Source: Brachionus koreanus
Lineage: Eukaryota; Rotifera; Eurotatoria; Ploima; Brachionidae
Reading direction: 5' to 3'
DNA length: 60,497 nt
Assembly: GCA_016987375.1 (NCBI GenBank)
Contig: PJRA01000016.1
Span: forward strand, 1-60,497
Shown here: one piece after another, positions 9,504 to 20,941 of the stretch
Layout: every line of letters starts with the position of its first letter
Numbering within the stretch: the first letter of the stretch is position 1
The notes under the pieces: generated by a model
The model's input: only the letters and a program-made list of their open reading frames with translations
What the model was told of the DNA's origin: nothing
Databases searched by the model: none
Position numbers and translations under genes: made by a program

Positions 9504-11417
9504 ATGGAATCTGCTGTTCGCTATGATTTCTCGTTCCCACCCAAATCTTCATCACTGAACCATTCAAATCAGCAACAACAACAACAACAACAATGCACAA
9601 TGTCTAATATTAATCATCATCACCATCATCATCAATCACATCAGCACAATCAAGGTCATCAGAATATGTATAATAACCGACAAAATGTCCACCGAAACCA
9701 ATACAATCACTATCACACATATCACAATTCCTATCAAAATTTAGCATCTAATCATTCACATCAAACATGTAGCTTGTCCAAGTCAGCATCTACGTCGTTG
9801 CTCAGCTATGCACCACATCCACCAATATCAAGCTCTCACCATAACAAACAATCAAATTTTAACAACAATTTTTGTAACAATTGCAATAACAAAGATTGTT
9901 CAAGTTCAAATCATCATCATACACATAAAAGAAGCTATCAAATGGCACCACAAACGCACACTCAAACAACACCGACAAATCCAACGACACCAATAAATGG
10001 TGCAACAACCCCAAAAGATGCTAATTGTTCGTTTACTTTTGATGACTTAAAAAACACTCTTGCTTTCATGGACGATTCTCCATTAATAAATCATTCATCA
10101 AACTCTAACACAACAAGCAATCAACTCACAGTGATACCAACCGAAAGCACAGTAGCAGCTCTCTCGTCTTCATCATCGACATCGTCGTCTTCTGGCCTAT
10201 CAAATTCTAGCTGTAACTCGTGCAACGGATCGTCAGCATGCACTTCACCTAATGCGAATGCAAGAAACGATTGCCACTGCAATCAGAATTCAAATGCTCA
10301 AAAAGCATCTGTTCTTGATTTGTTAATTAAAAAATCACCCGAACAAACAACATCATTTGGACAGTTTAATTTTTATACACCACAAGCATCATCGAATACA
10401 AATGGTCTATTAACAACTACAACATTAATATCTAATGGTTCCATAAATTCAGCTATTGAAACAGCAGCTAAAAAGTATAGATCAGCTGCTCAAATAAGTG
10501 AGGCTACATGTTGCTGGAAAGGTAAATTGCCTGCCAAACAATACAAAACACCAATAGTATACTCGACTAAAGTGTTTGTTGGTGGACTGCCTTGGGACAT
10601 AACCGAGGATGATTTAATAAAAGAATTTGGTCTTTTTGGACCATGTCGAGTAGAATGGACAAACAAAGAAAAATATAATTTGTTGGGAACATCGGCAGCT
10701 CATCAAACAGATTCAGAAACTCAAACGTCGACCAACTATAATAGAAGATCATTAGGCTCTCAAAGTAAAAACAACGAACAAAAACAGCGTTCAAGTCCTG
10801 GCTTTGCTTATGTTATTTACGATTCGGAATATTCAGTGCGCTCTTTGGTTGGAAATTGTATTGAAGACTATCAACATGGACGAGATAGAGTCGAATACTA
10901 TTTTAAAATTTCGACTAGACGAGTAAGAAACAAAGAAGTGCAAATAATTCCATGGATTTTGGCTGATAACAATTTTGCTTTATGTACACCAAAAGAATTG
11001 GATCCGAAAAAAACTGTATTTGTGGGAAATTTGCACGGAACAATGACTGCTCGTGATTTGGCTCACATTATGAACGAACTTTTCGGATGTGTTGTATATG
11101 CTGGCATTGACATTGATAAATTAAAATATCCGATTGGTTCTGGACGTGTTACTTTTTCACATCAGCAAAATTTTATGCGTGCTGTACGAGCAGCGTTTGT
11201 TGACATTCAATCTTCAAAATTTTCCAAGAGAATTCAAATTGATCCCTATTTAGAAGATGTGCAGTGTTGTTTGTGCTACAATGACAAAGGAATATATTTT
11301 TGCCGTGATTTTCAATGCTTCAATTACTATTGTGGTGCATGCTGGGACAAACAGCATTCGTACAATCAACAATTAGGCAATCATAAACCTTTGATGAGAA
11401 AACGAGAAGAAAAATAG
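9504..11417 (+). CDS. CPEB1: CPEB1/Orb-type cytoplasmic polyadenylation element-binding protein
   Basis: 637 residues, one exon; an in-frame TAA at 9471-9473 supports the start. RRM1 begins at about 354 (TKVFVGGLPWDITEDDL), RRM2 at about 503 (KKTVFVGNLHGTM), and a C-terminal zinc-binding ZZ domain covers about 588-637 (paired cysteines, then HKPLM). The linker EYYFKISTRRVRNKEVQ and AGIDIDKLKYPIGSGRVTF follow the CPEB1/Orb subfamily, not CPEB2-4/Orb2. CPEB1 binds U-rich 3' UTR elements and switches mRNAs between repression and polyadenylation, classically in oocytes and neurons. The N-terminal 350 residues are Gln/His/Asn/Ser-rich and prion-like. RRM1 is split by a hydrophilic insert of about 40 residues (about 392-431) at the loop after VEW; this is not an unspliced intron because no GT-AG pair bounds it and its composition is coding-like. 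Confidence 0.95.
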   Translation: MESAVRYDFSFPPKSSSLNHSNQQQQQQQQCTMSNINHHHHHHQSHQHNQGHQNMYNNRQNVHRNQYNHYHTYHNSYQNLASNHSHQTCSLSKSASTSLLSYAPHPPISSSHHNKQSNFNNNFCNNCNNKDCSSSNHHHTHKRSYQMAPQTHTQTTPTNPTTPINGATTPKDANCSFTFDDLKNTLAFMDDSPLINHSSNSNTTSNQLTVIPTESTVAALSSSSSTSSSSGLSNSSCNSCNGSSACTSPNANARNDCHCNQNSNAQKASVLDLLIKKSPEQTTSFGQFNFYTPQASSNTNGLLTTTTLISNGSINSAIETAAKKYRSAAQISEATCCWKGKLPAKQYKTPIVYSTKVFVGGLPWDITEDDLIKEFGLFGPCRVEWTNKEKYNLLGTSAAHQTDSETQTSTNYNRRSLGSQSKNNEQKQRSSPGFAYVIYDSEYSVRSLVGNCIEDYQHGRDRVEYYFKISTRRVRNKEVQIIPWILADNNFALCTPKELDPKKTVFVGNLHGTMTARDLAHIMNELFGCVVYAGIDIDKLKYPIGSGRVTFSHQQNFMRAVRAAFVDIQSSKFSKRIQIDPYLEDVQCCLCYNDKGIYFCRDFQCFNYYCGACWDKQHSYNQQLGNHKPLMRKREEK

Positions 11418-11468
11418 GCATTAGAAAATAATGAAAAAAAAAGAAAAACAAAAATTGTAACCTAGAAT

Positions 11469-11474
11469 AATAAA
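11469..11474 (+). terminator. Possible polyadenylation signal of CPEB1
   Basis: AATAAA lies 51 bases after the CPEB1 stop codon, followed by AT-rich sequence. Later AATAAA copies also exist, so the 3' UTR may be longer. Confidence 0.35.
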
Positions 11475-12520
11475 GCAAAGCAAAAGAACCTAAATTAAGG
11501 TTGAAATTTTTAACAAAATTTTTTTAAACTTTAGTTGGAATATTTTAAAGTTGCACATTAAAAGCAAAAAACAAGACGAACGTCAAATAAATGCCAGTTA
11601 ATTAAATAACATTCATTACAAAAAATAAGTTATAGCAAAAATCTACAACGATTTTATTTTAACGGGCGAAATTCATTGAATTAAACTTTAATGACTTTAT
11701 TTTACAGCTTAATCTATTTTTTTTTATTTTATAGACATTTTTAAAAACATAGCTATGATAATTGTAAATTTAGGCAAGTGTTTGAGTTCATAAATTTTTT
11801 AACAAAATTAAAACAGGTCGAATTTTTAAGACTTTTTTATTATTATACAAAAAATTTAAGGAAAATCTTTTATCTTTTTTTTTTTTTCAAATTGTGTGTG
11901 TAATTTTATTTTTATCTTCTTTAAAAAAAAATTTATTTATCTTGTAATTTGTAATCTAATTCTTTGTATTTAAAACTAAAAAATGATCAATCAATTTATA
12001 AACTTAAAATACTTAAATAAATCATTTTATTTTAACTAATTAATTTATTTAATCACTATTTATTAACTAATAAAAAAATAAAACATTTAAGTAACTTTTT
12101 TAAACTGCTCGATAATTTTTTGTCTTGTCAAATAAATAGAAAGTTTTTGTTTACTCATATCATATATATCTGACTGTTCGAATAGTTTTCGTTTCTGGTT
12201 TTTTCAGAGTTTTATTCTAGTTCTTGCTAAAAGATTGTGACTAGTTTCTATTCGATCTATGTAGAAACAAATATATGTAAATTGATTTTAAAATATCAAT
12301 GGTATTCCATAAACGCATTTTTATTCATAAATACAAAAAAAAATAAATAATATACAACCGATTATGTATAAGCTACAAAGTGTTTAAAACGCTTTTAAAA
12401 TATGTTAAAAACATTATTTATTAGAATTTATTTATTAGAATTAGTTTTTAGTATGCTAAGTATTTGATAGAAATAAAATGTAAACAGAAAAAAAAAGGAA
12501 AAAAAAAAGATTATTTATAC

Positions 12521-12545
12521 ATATATATATATATATATATATATA
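12521..12545. repeat. (AT)n microsatellite
   Basis: About twelve uninterrupted AT units. Confidence 0.9.
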
Positions 12546-13213
12546 GTGGATTATCTAAATTCAAAAGAATTGATCAGCATTTAGTTGCATAATCTACTTT
12601 ATTAAATCAGAAATTACAAATGCTTTTAACATTTGATCAAAAGTCTTGTTAAAGTAAATTGTTTTCTTCTTCGTTTGTTCATTATCGATTAAAAAAATAG
12701 ATCCAACAAAAAAATTTTTTGAAAATTTAGTTCAATTTTTTTCATTCATTTTTATTATGTTTAGTCTATTTTTATCAAGTTCTTTCTTTTTAAATTGGTA
12801 CTAATTGTATGAAGTTTAGCCAAGCAATCGCTAAAATTAATTAATCGATTCCATTATCTTCTTATCTGAGTTTTTTCTTTCTCATTAGGTTGCAATGCTT
12901 CAAGTTGTTGTTCTATTTGATTATTATTATTATTATTTTGAAATAAATTCTTTTAAATATAAGATAGATGAGCTTAAAATTATTATTCTATCTTACAAAG
13001 AGGGGAGAAAGATAGCTGCTAAAAAAAGCCAAAAATAACAAATTAAACAATTTATTTTAAAACGGTTTAAAATATCTTTCTGGTTTTAAGAAAAAAAAAT
13101 CGCTTCCCGCAAAACTGATAGCTTAAAAGCTTTGTTTTAATTCAAGTTACCCCTTGAATTGCACTTGGATAAATGCATAAACGAATTAATTAATTTTGAA
13201 TTTAGATTTTGTG

Positions 13214-14314
13214 ATGACGGACCAGCCAACTAACCACATTTGGCAGTAAAAATTAACTTTATTCGCTAATTTAATAATATTTTTTTAAAAAAAAAAATAA
13301 ATAAATAAAAAGGTACAAAGATTTGGACGTCAATACTACAAGTATATGCTATGTGGAAAAAAAAAATATAGACAATGTTACTTTTTTATGCTCAAAAACA
13401 AAGGACATTGAATCAGAAACAAAATGCCAGGTTACTTTACATGGAATAGAAAATCAAAATGGTATTGTTTGGATCCGTATAAAAAATTCATGTCCCGACT
13501 TGAGACGCTTTGCCATTCTATTAATCAATTCATATGCAAACAATTCTATTAAAGAGGTAATATATTTCGGGTAGTTTTTGGAAAAGAATAAATTTTTCAA
13601 ATTAAGATTGTTTTGCCTAAAATGGAAGAAAAATCTAGTTCAATCAAAAGGAAAAAAACATTGATTAGGTCATGTACGGAAAATTCGATAGCATCAAATG
13701 TTAATTTAAATCCATTTAGTTCAATTCTAATGCCATTTGCGGAAGAGATTAAAATTGATTCTAGAATCCAAAGCAGAGAAATGAATTTGTCTAACAATCA
13801 AACTAAAGTATGCCCATTGAGTGAAACTAAAGAAAAAATTGAAAATAAAGAAATTAAAAAACGATATACATTAGATTTTCTGCTTACACGTTCAACTATG
13901 CCCGAATCTAAAAAATTACCTAGAAATTGGAAAGAGTTGAATATAATGTATCCAAATATATGTTTTGTTGGCACTGTTTTGTCTTATTTCAATGCATCTA
14001 AATATTACGATCATTGGATTAGAATACAAAATGAAAATCCTGAATTGCACAATCCAGTTGAAACTCTAACAAATATTCAATATTTAAATTTAAGTCAAGA
14101 CAGACAATCTAATCCAGGCATGAGCAAAAATAATAATTCGAGCTTGATGAATGCTATGAAAATTAATAATCCAGTTCAAACTTATTTTAAATCGAAAACA
14201 AAAACCAATGGTTGTTTCTCTAATCATAACCCAAATAATAAAGCAGATATACGTTTTTTTTCAGCTCTAAATAACAAAAGTCAAAAAGCTTCGAAAAAAT
14301 TGTATGGAAATTAA
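13214..14314 (+). CDS. Three-exon gene with a 4E-T-like eIF4E-binding motif
   Basis: I join 13214-13245, 13313-13556 and 13607-14314 through GT-AG introns of 67 and 50 nt; all phases agree, giving 327 residues from ATG 13214. I do not recognise the protein as a whole. The region ending near residue 92 (VTLHGIENQNGIVWIRIKN) may be a small folded domain. Residues about 178-197 read RYTLDFLLTRSTMPESKKLP. Y179-TLDF-LL fits the eIF4E-binding consensus YxxxxL-phi, and the following P-x-S-K-x-x-P spacing resembles the N-terminal motif of 4E-T (EIF4ENIF1). The rest is Asn/Ser/Lys-rich and likely disordered. It lies 1.8 kb after CPEB1 on the same strand; CPEB and 4E-T belong to one mRNA-repression complex in Xenopus oocytes. 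Function as an eIF4E-binding repressor is inference from one short motif. Confidence 0.7.
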
Positions 14315-17300
14315 TTAGTCTTAATTATTTTTTATCTCATTTTTTTTTTGTTTTGTTTACTAAATGGTCAGAGTTCTTTTAAACAATATTTCATTATTTA
14401 TTTTTTAAATAAAAATAAAAATAAATTATTTCTAGTAATTTTAGTGATTAATTGCTCGATTATTTAATTTAAAATTGATCTTTGATTATTTAAATCTTTA
14501 TTTATATTATTATACAACAGCAACTAGAGCAATAAATTGAAATTTTTTCAAGTTTTTTTTTTTATATATAAAATCAATTAAATCAAGATTGGATGAAATT
14601 TTACGCGAATTTTACAATGCATAAAATTCTCCATATAAAATAGTTTTAGATAAAAAAATTTGAAAATTTAAAAATCAAGTGCTATGAAACTTATATTATT
14701 TTTTCGAATAATAAATAAAACTAATAAAATATAAAATTAATTTTTTATTGATTTTAAAATTATTCTTTTAATTAATTTTTAACGTTTTGCAAAATATTTT
14801 AAAAATATTTTCTTTAATAATTTATAATTTAGCGCAATTGACCTTTAATTCGGGAAATTATCATTTTTTCTCTATTAATCTATTTTCGAATTGATACCGC
14901 GAAATTATTTTTTAAAGAGAGAAAAATATTATAATTTAAAGGACATTTAGTTAAATTTCATGCTTTTTTGACATAACTAAAAAATATTCAAATCTATCCA
15001 TTAAGAGAATTTTTTTTTCGAATTTACTGGTGAATAGTATGAATTATTACAATTCTCTTGAAAGAATAAATAATAAATTTAAATATTACGTACAATTATT
15101 TTCATTAATTTTCTCTTTGAATAAAATAAAAATTAAAAAAAAAACTAGATCATTTTTTTATTCTATTAAGATTTTATTTTAACTAAAATTAGTGGAAAAA
15201 AATTCAAATCAAGCAATTTAAATGATAAGACTTTTGAAACAAAAAAATTTAAGAAAAGAAAATATTGAAATATTTTAATTTATTCATATTTAATACAAAT
15301 AGTTAAAATGACTGATTAATTTAAATTTAAATAATATAAAGGCCAAATGTTTAACTTGTGAATATTTAGAATTATTTGACATAATTACATAACTAGTTTA
15401 TAGTTACTAGTTATAAATAGAAATGACATTTTGCACAGCTAAAATACACCACGTAGAAAAAATAACGAATTGGCTACAAACAACTTAAAAGAACAAAGCT
15501 AATCCCTAACAAAACTGAAGGCCCACAATTTTTTATTTGTTTATTTATGTTTATTTATTTACCTTAGTAAAAAAAAATGTAATTTAAAATTTTATTTTTG
15601 TTGCTATTTTATTTTAACTTGCAAATTATCAACCTTAGCTTGTTGGTCTTGTACGAAAAGTAGAGAAAATATTATATAATACAGAGTTTTTAGAATAAAG
15701 TTGTAAAGTTTCCAAATTTTATTTGCCAAATAAGATAAATTTAAAACTTACAAGGATAAATGGATAATCGTTAAAGACATATAATTTTTATTTTACAGTG
15801 TTATTTACTTTTATATAGAAAAAATAATAATTATCAAATAGCCTCATAAAATGTATTAACCTTAGTTTTCTTTATTTTATATTTTAATTATAAGTTATAT
15901 TATTGTATTGGACGCAATTGTTCGACATAATTGTTACGCAAAATAACAACTAGGGGATAATCTATGCATTTATTGCCACAAAACTGCCAATACTATTTTA
16001 TCCATTCCTCTATTTCTCATTCGGTCTATCCTAATTTGTCGTCTTTCTAATTCTCTTTTCTAATCAACAAAAACAAAAATCCTTTTTTTTTTTGTTTAAA
16101 TAATTCGTTGGTCATTGTTCCATTATTATTAGAAAACTAGATTTTGTCGAATAAGTGCAAATAATAAAACAATTAATTGAAAAAATAAAAAAAAAAGCTA
16201 TGTTGCTATAAACTTGGTTATTAAAGTGGTTCTATGCAAGTCCAATATTATTAATACATAATAGCATTTAAATAAGCAAAGATAATATGTAATTTTTTCA
16301 TTAATTTCTAGTCGAAAAGGCATTTAGTACATGTGTTACATGATTATTTTTTATTTTTAATAAATTATTTAGACTTTGGCATTTTGATTTAATAATGTTA
16401 ACTTTTGAATTAAAATTTTTCTCCTTTTCTCTCTCTCTCTCTCTCTCACACTTTTTTCTTTTGAAACATGGATCAAAATGGATTATTTGATTAATTAAAA
16501 TTTAGTTTTAATTGAAAATTGTATAAAACGTTCGTATCATGTATAAGTTTTCAAACTATAATTTTTTATTTTTTCTCATTTGGTTGACAAGATATCTATT
16601 AAAAAAATTAAAAAAAAAAAATTAAAGAGCACGATTTTAACCAGATTTCACTTGATTATTGATTTAGAACGTGTGCACAGTCTACTACTTGTAATTAATT
16701 CATAACTAGCATTAATCTAATTAAATAATCTATCGTTTTAATGCGTTCTAGTTATGCTTTAAGAGCTTTGATATATTTACATTCAGAAAGAAAATGGAAA
16801 AATTCCATTAATTTAATTTTTCAATCAAACCATAACTAAGCTAAAAAAAAAGTTAAAAGGGTTTAAATTTTGAATTTCTAATTTAAAAAATATCATAAGT
16901 TCAAAATATTTAAAGAAAAAGAATACGGACAATTTTATTAATTCAAAAAGTAAAATTTTTTGCCAAATTAGTAAGTCATAAGGTAATTTAAGTACAACAA
17001 AATTTGATAAAACCATCGAAACTTTGAAATTTTACAATATCGTATTATGATTAAATATTATTCAAAATTAGAATAAAAATAAAAACTTTTTAGAATGATT
17101 CATGATAGGTGAAATTTTGAAGCTCGGACAACATGATGGGCTTTGAGCATTGTTAAGGGTTTATTTGTTAAATTTAAAACTAATTCAGCAAATAGAATTT
17201 AAAAAATATTAGATTTTAGTTGTTTTTTTTTTATTTATTAGGGATTTTTTGTTAATAAATTTTATACAATTATGTAATTCAAAATAGAAACTATCAATTT

Positions 17301-18982
17301 ATAAAAACATTTGTGTTTTTTAATTAAAACAAAAATATTAAAATCCAATTTTGTTTAAAAAATGTGTTTACAAATTAAATCAAATTAAACTTGTAATTTG
17401 AATTGATTAGAGAAATTATTAGTGGTGAAAAATATTTTTATACATATATTTTGTTTGTGTGTATACTTTTTTTCTCAACTTAAATTAAGCAAACATAAAT
17501 CTTATTTCAGAAGTATTTGATCAAGTGAGCTTTTGAATGTAAAAACATTAATCGAATTATATAACTTTTTTTTTCATTTTTGTCCCTAAGTAAATAAACC
17601 GGTTATTGGTAATCGAGGTGTAATTAAATTTTTAAATTTATTTAAATGATTGTTAAGAGTGTTAAATTTGGTTGCCAGTGTATAAATTCGACTCTCTAAT
17701 CTTTTTTCTAAGGTTTTTTTTTTTGTTTTATAAATATCCACGGATTTGAAAATTCTCTAGATTAGTGCACTACCAAGTTTGTCTTTGTAATCTAAATGTT
17801 TATTCATAATCACCTTTGAGCACCTTGTTGGTTGATTGTTTCTTTTATAATGGGATATTTTATTTTAAAGTGCATTTACAAATTTTTCATACGATTCAAA
17901 TAAATAAAAGTAAAAATATAGAAAAAAAGAAAAACACTACTCCATATACGTTTGACACATAAATTTACTTAAGTGTCCATTAGTCAAATATCATGGTAGC
18001 AGCCCCTTCTAGGTCAATACATTCTTCTAAGTCCAGAATTAAAATTGATTTTAAAATAAAATAAATGATTTGTAAAATGCCAAAGGATAAAATAACTAAT
18101 TAGTCAATTTAATCTTACCGATTAATACTTAACTACATGTACTTTTAATAGCAATCATCTTTTTATTTAAACTAATTTCTTCCCCATTTATAATTTTTTT
18201 TTTTAATCTATTTGGAAAATCGAAACCATTTAATAAATTTTTTCTAAAACTTTTTAAAATATGACATATTTTATGTTGTTTTTTTTTTAATTTTTGTTTT
18301 TATTTAGTATGTTTTTAAAATCTTAAAAGCCAAAATATACAACTAAAAATTTAAGATTATAATTTTTTTCTAAAATTTAATTAGATAAATTTAATTTTTG
18401 AATTTGTTGTAGTTTTATTTGGGGACTGAAAATTTTCCATAAATAGAATTTGTAAACTAGAACTTGATTTAAAATTATTGCTTAGTATTCAGAAGTTTGA
18501 AAAATAGTTGAGCGTTTAATTTTTTTGTTTTTTGATTCAAAAATATCATCTTTGGTCTAATTACATTTTGATGGAATTCTAACAATGCAGACTAGATAGT
18601 TTAAAAATTAAAGGCACTAAAAAAATAAATTCATGGTTGTAACTAAGAATTTTTTTATATAAACAAAAATATACAATCTAGCTATCATCGAAATTTAAAT
18701 AAATTTTTCAATTATTATTTCAAAATACTAGTTGTTATCGTTAACTTATAATATTGATAAAACTTTAATTTTAATTTGTTTATTTTATTCAATTAGTTAA
18801 GCTCTATTTCTAAAAATCAAAGTTTAATTTTTCTGTTAATTTTCTTTAGATATTTTTTTTGTTTGGTTTTAAATTTTTGATTTGATCATATAGCCAAAAA
18901 TAAAAAATATTTGAAAGAAAAAGCAAAAAATTCAACAAAAAACATCATATGAATAAAATGAAATGATTGAGTGAATTTGACA
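14315..18982. other. Long gene-free AT-rich interval
   Basis: 4.7 kb with no coding frame that I can support. A minus-strand frame at 16825-17016 is hydrophobic low-complexity sequence and unconvincing. A CT run lies at about 16430-16447. No rRNA, tRNA or element ends recognised. Confidence 0.55.
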
Positions 18983-20941
18983 ATGTCGAAAATAAAATAC
19001 AGCTATAGTTGGAACAATTTGCGCCAAACAGAATCAGACAAAAAAGAGCTCAACGAACTTAATAGCCGATTTGTAAATTTTATCAATTTAGTCAAGTCTG
19101 AGCAAATAAAATGCGAAACATTGACAAATACAATAAATGAGCTGAAAAAGGAAGTATTTTCGTGTAATGTTGAAACTAGGCTAAAATATGACAGTGAATT
19201 AAATGTGACAAAAGAAGAACTAAATCGGCTGTGTCTTGAATTAAATGCTTGCGTGATTAGAGAGCGAAATAGTCGTTATTTTATTCAATTCTTATGTCAA
19301 TTAGAGCCAAGTATAGTAAGCGATCATTGTTGTGAGTATTTCATTAACGAAAGTGAACACTGCGACAGACTAAGTTGTGCTTTATCAACTTCACAGTCCT
19401 CTTTGTTATCCTCGTGTTCTTCCCAATCAATACCCGTGTCAAGCTCAAGCTGTTCTAGTTCATCATCATCATCTTATTCGACGACCGATAGCACTTCTAC
19501 TGATTCAGCTCTACCATCTAGTCCTTCGCTATTTTCGCTAGAAACCTATTTGAATACTTTGAACCAGAATCGATCTCATTTAAATAAAGAATATGAATCT
19601 AAATATGGCGAATGTCAACGATTGAAAAAACAGTGCACTGAATTAAATGAAAAATTGTACAATTTAAACAATAATTTGGACACTGTCAGACTTGACAACA
19701 CAACTCTAAATCAAAATATTAAACGTTTAAAAAAAGAAATTAATTTTTATAAAAATTTTAATAACAATCTAAATAATGATTGTGCTAATTCAATTATTGT
19801 TTCAAATTTATTTAATACTAGTAGTCAAAAGTGGTACATAAATGAGCTTGATTTGTTGAAAAAAGAAATTCGACAAGAATTTGAGAACAGTCTTAGACAA
19901 GACTTGGAATTGTTTGAAACAAACTTGCAAGAAAAAATTCTAAAACAAATAGACAAAATTCAACTCGAATACGAGCAAGAATATGATCGAGTAGAAGCCG
20001 AATCGACTGCTTTATTAAGCGAATTGTCTGATTTAAACGAAATTTTGCTTCGCGATTTTGACGAATACCAACAATTAAGAACACAAAACACTCAATTGAA
20101 TAATCGAATGATAGAACTGAGCCAAAAGCTGCTCGATTTTAACCAAATGGACGAGTCAATGCAAACAAAAATGATAGTTAACTATTCGGTTAAGTGTTTA
20201 GCCAAAGACGTTGAATATAGACGTGAACAAGTAAAAGATTTGCGCAAACAACTTAATCAACTAAAAGTTGATTTGAGTCAAAAGAACATATTTGGTTTTA
20301 GTCAAAGTCAATTTAATTTAAAGCCATATACTGCTCAAATTGAAAATACAAAATCAAATCTATATTCGTATTTAATTGTTAAATTTGATTTCATTCAAAA
20401 TAGTGTATCGGGAAAAAATAGATCTATTTTAAACAGTCTAAAACTAGACGATTCGATGGATGGTCACTGCTTGTCAATGGAGAATGAGCACAAAATATTG
20501 GACATTGATTTGTCTAGATGGATGATTAAGCGCGAAATATATTCTTCAATTGATGACAATCAACCCAACAAAACAATTGAATACAAATTGCCAAAGAATT
20601 TCAAGTTAAAAAGACGAAAAAAAGTCAATTTTGTGTGCTCAACTAGTTTAAATTTAGATATTGATGATGAAACTTGTTCTAGTTTGTCATTGAATTCATT
20701 GCCTAAATTAACTCAGCTTAAGTGTGCTTGCTGTGCTTGTAAACTAATGGTTAAGCGGAATGGCGATACGGATATTATGGAAATAAAAGATGTTAACAAT
20801 TGGGGCACCGGTTCATTAACTATAACAAAATTAATCGACACCAAAAATGTAATAAAAATGGCAAATTTCAAATTTCTAAAACAAATATGGAAAGAGGAAA
20901 AAGCAAACTGTTTTGCAAGCAATTCAACCAATCTAGACTGA
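18983..20941 (+). CDS. Divergent intermediate filament protein with lamin-tail domain
   Basis: 652 residues in one exon; an in-frame TGA at 18968-18970 precedes the first ATG at 18983. The N-terminal SDKKELNELNSRFVNFINLV (about 18-37) matches the helix-initiation region of intermediate filament rods (E-x-x-x-M-Q-x-L-N-D-R-F-A-x-Y-I). Coiled coil continues to about 120 and again from about 185 to 430. The C-terminal third is a lamin-tail immunoglobulin-fold domain: RWMIKREI, then YKLPKNFKLKRRKKV, then NNWGTGS (about 605-611), corresponding to lamin W-x-x-K-R, F-P-x-x-F-x-L and N-S-W-G-T-G. It lacks a CaaX box (ends NSTNLD), so it is probably a protostome-type cytoplasmic filament protein, not a nuclear lamin. 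A Ser-rich block of about 50 residues (about 134-185) interrupts the rod, which is very unusual. Confidence 0.85.
   Translation: MSKIKYSYSWNNLRQTESDKKELNELNSRFVNFINLVKSEQIKCETLTNTINELKKEVFSCNVETRLKYDSELNVTKEELNRLCLELNACVIRERNSRYFIQFLCQLEPSIVSDHCCEYFINESEHCDRLSCALSTSQSSLLSSCSSQSIPVSSSSCSSSSSSSYSTTDSTSTDSALPSSPSLFSLETYLNTLNQNRSHLNKEYESKYGECQRLKKQCTELNEKLYNLNNNLDTVRLDNTTLNQNIKRLKKEINFYKNFNNNLNNDCANSIIVSNLFNTSSQKWYINELDLLKKEIRQEFENSLRQDLELFETNLQEKILKQIDKIQLEYEQEYDRVEAESTALLSELSDLNEILLRDFDEYQQLRTQNTQLNNRMIELSQKLLDFNQMDESMQTKMIVNYSVKCLAKDVEYRREQVKDLRKQLNQLKVDLSQKNIFGFSQSQFNLKPYTAQIENTKSNLYSYLIVKFDFIQNSVSGKNRSILNSLKLDDSMDGHCLSMENEHKILDIDLSRWMIKREIYSSIDDNQPNKTIEYKLPKNFKLKRRKKVNFVCSTSLNLDIDDETCSSLSLNSLPKLTQLKCACCACKLMVKRNGDTDIMEIKDVNNWGTGSLTITKLIDTKNVIKMANFKFLKQIWKEEKANCFASNSTNLD

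Larger units (their letters stand above)
11418..13213. other. Intergenic region after CPEB1
   Basis: No gene recognised. It contains the AT microsatellite at 12521-12545, an ATT-trinucleotide run near 12921-12940, and many homopolymer tracts. A possible 5' UTR exon of the next gene cannot be excluded (an acceptor-like ttctcattag ends at about 12888). Confidence 0.55.

Noticed and set aside
10567..10794. Frame antisense to CPEB1 RRM1
   Set aside because: Shadow of a highly conserved domain on the other strand.
10680..10797. Retained intron in CPEB1 RRM1
   Set aside because: No GT-AG pair keeps the frame, and base composition matches coding sequence, so it is treated as a protein insert.
11418..12100. 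Cytoplasmic polyadenylation elements (TTTTAT-like) in the CPEB1 3' flank suggesting autoregulation
   Set aside because: Such motifs are expected by chance in DNA this AT-rich, so their presence carries no information.
16825..17016. Hydrophobic minus-strand frame
   Set aside because: Phe/Leu/Ile-rich translation typical of AT-rich non-coding DNA; no start context or splice partner.
18971..18982. Earlier GTG start for the filament gene
   Set aside because: The first ATG at 18983 gives a normal start; GTG initiation is not needed and an in-frame TGA lies immediately upstream.
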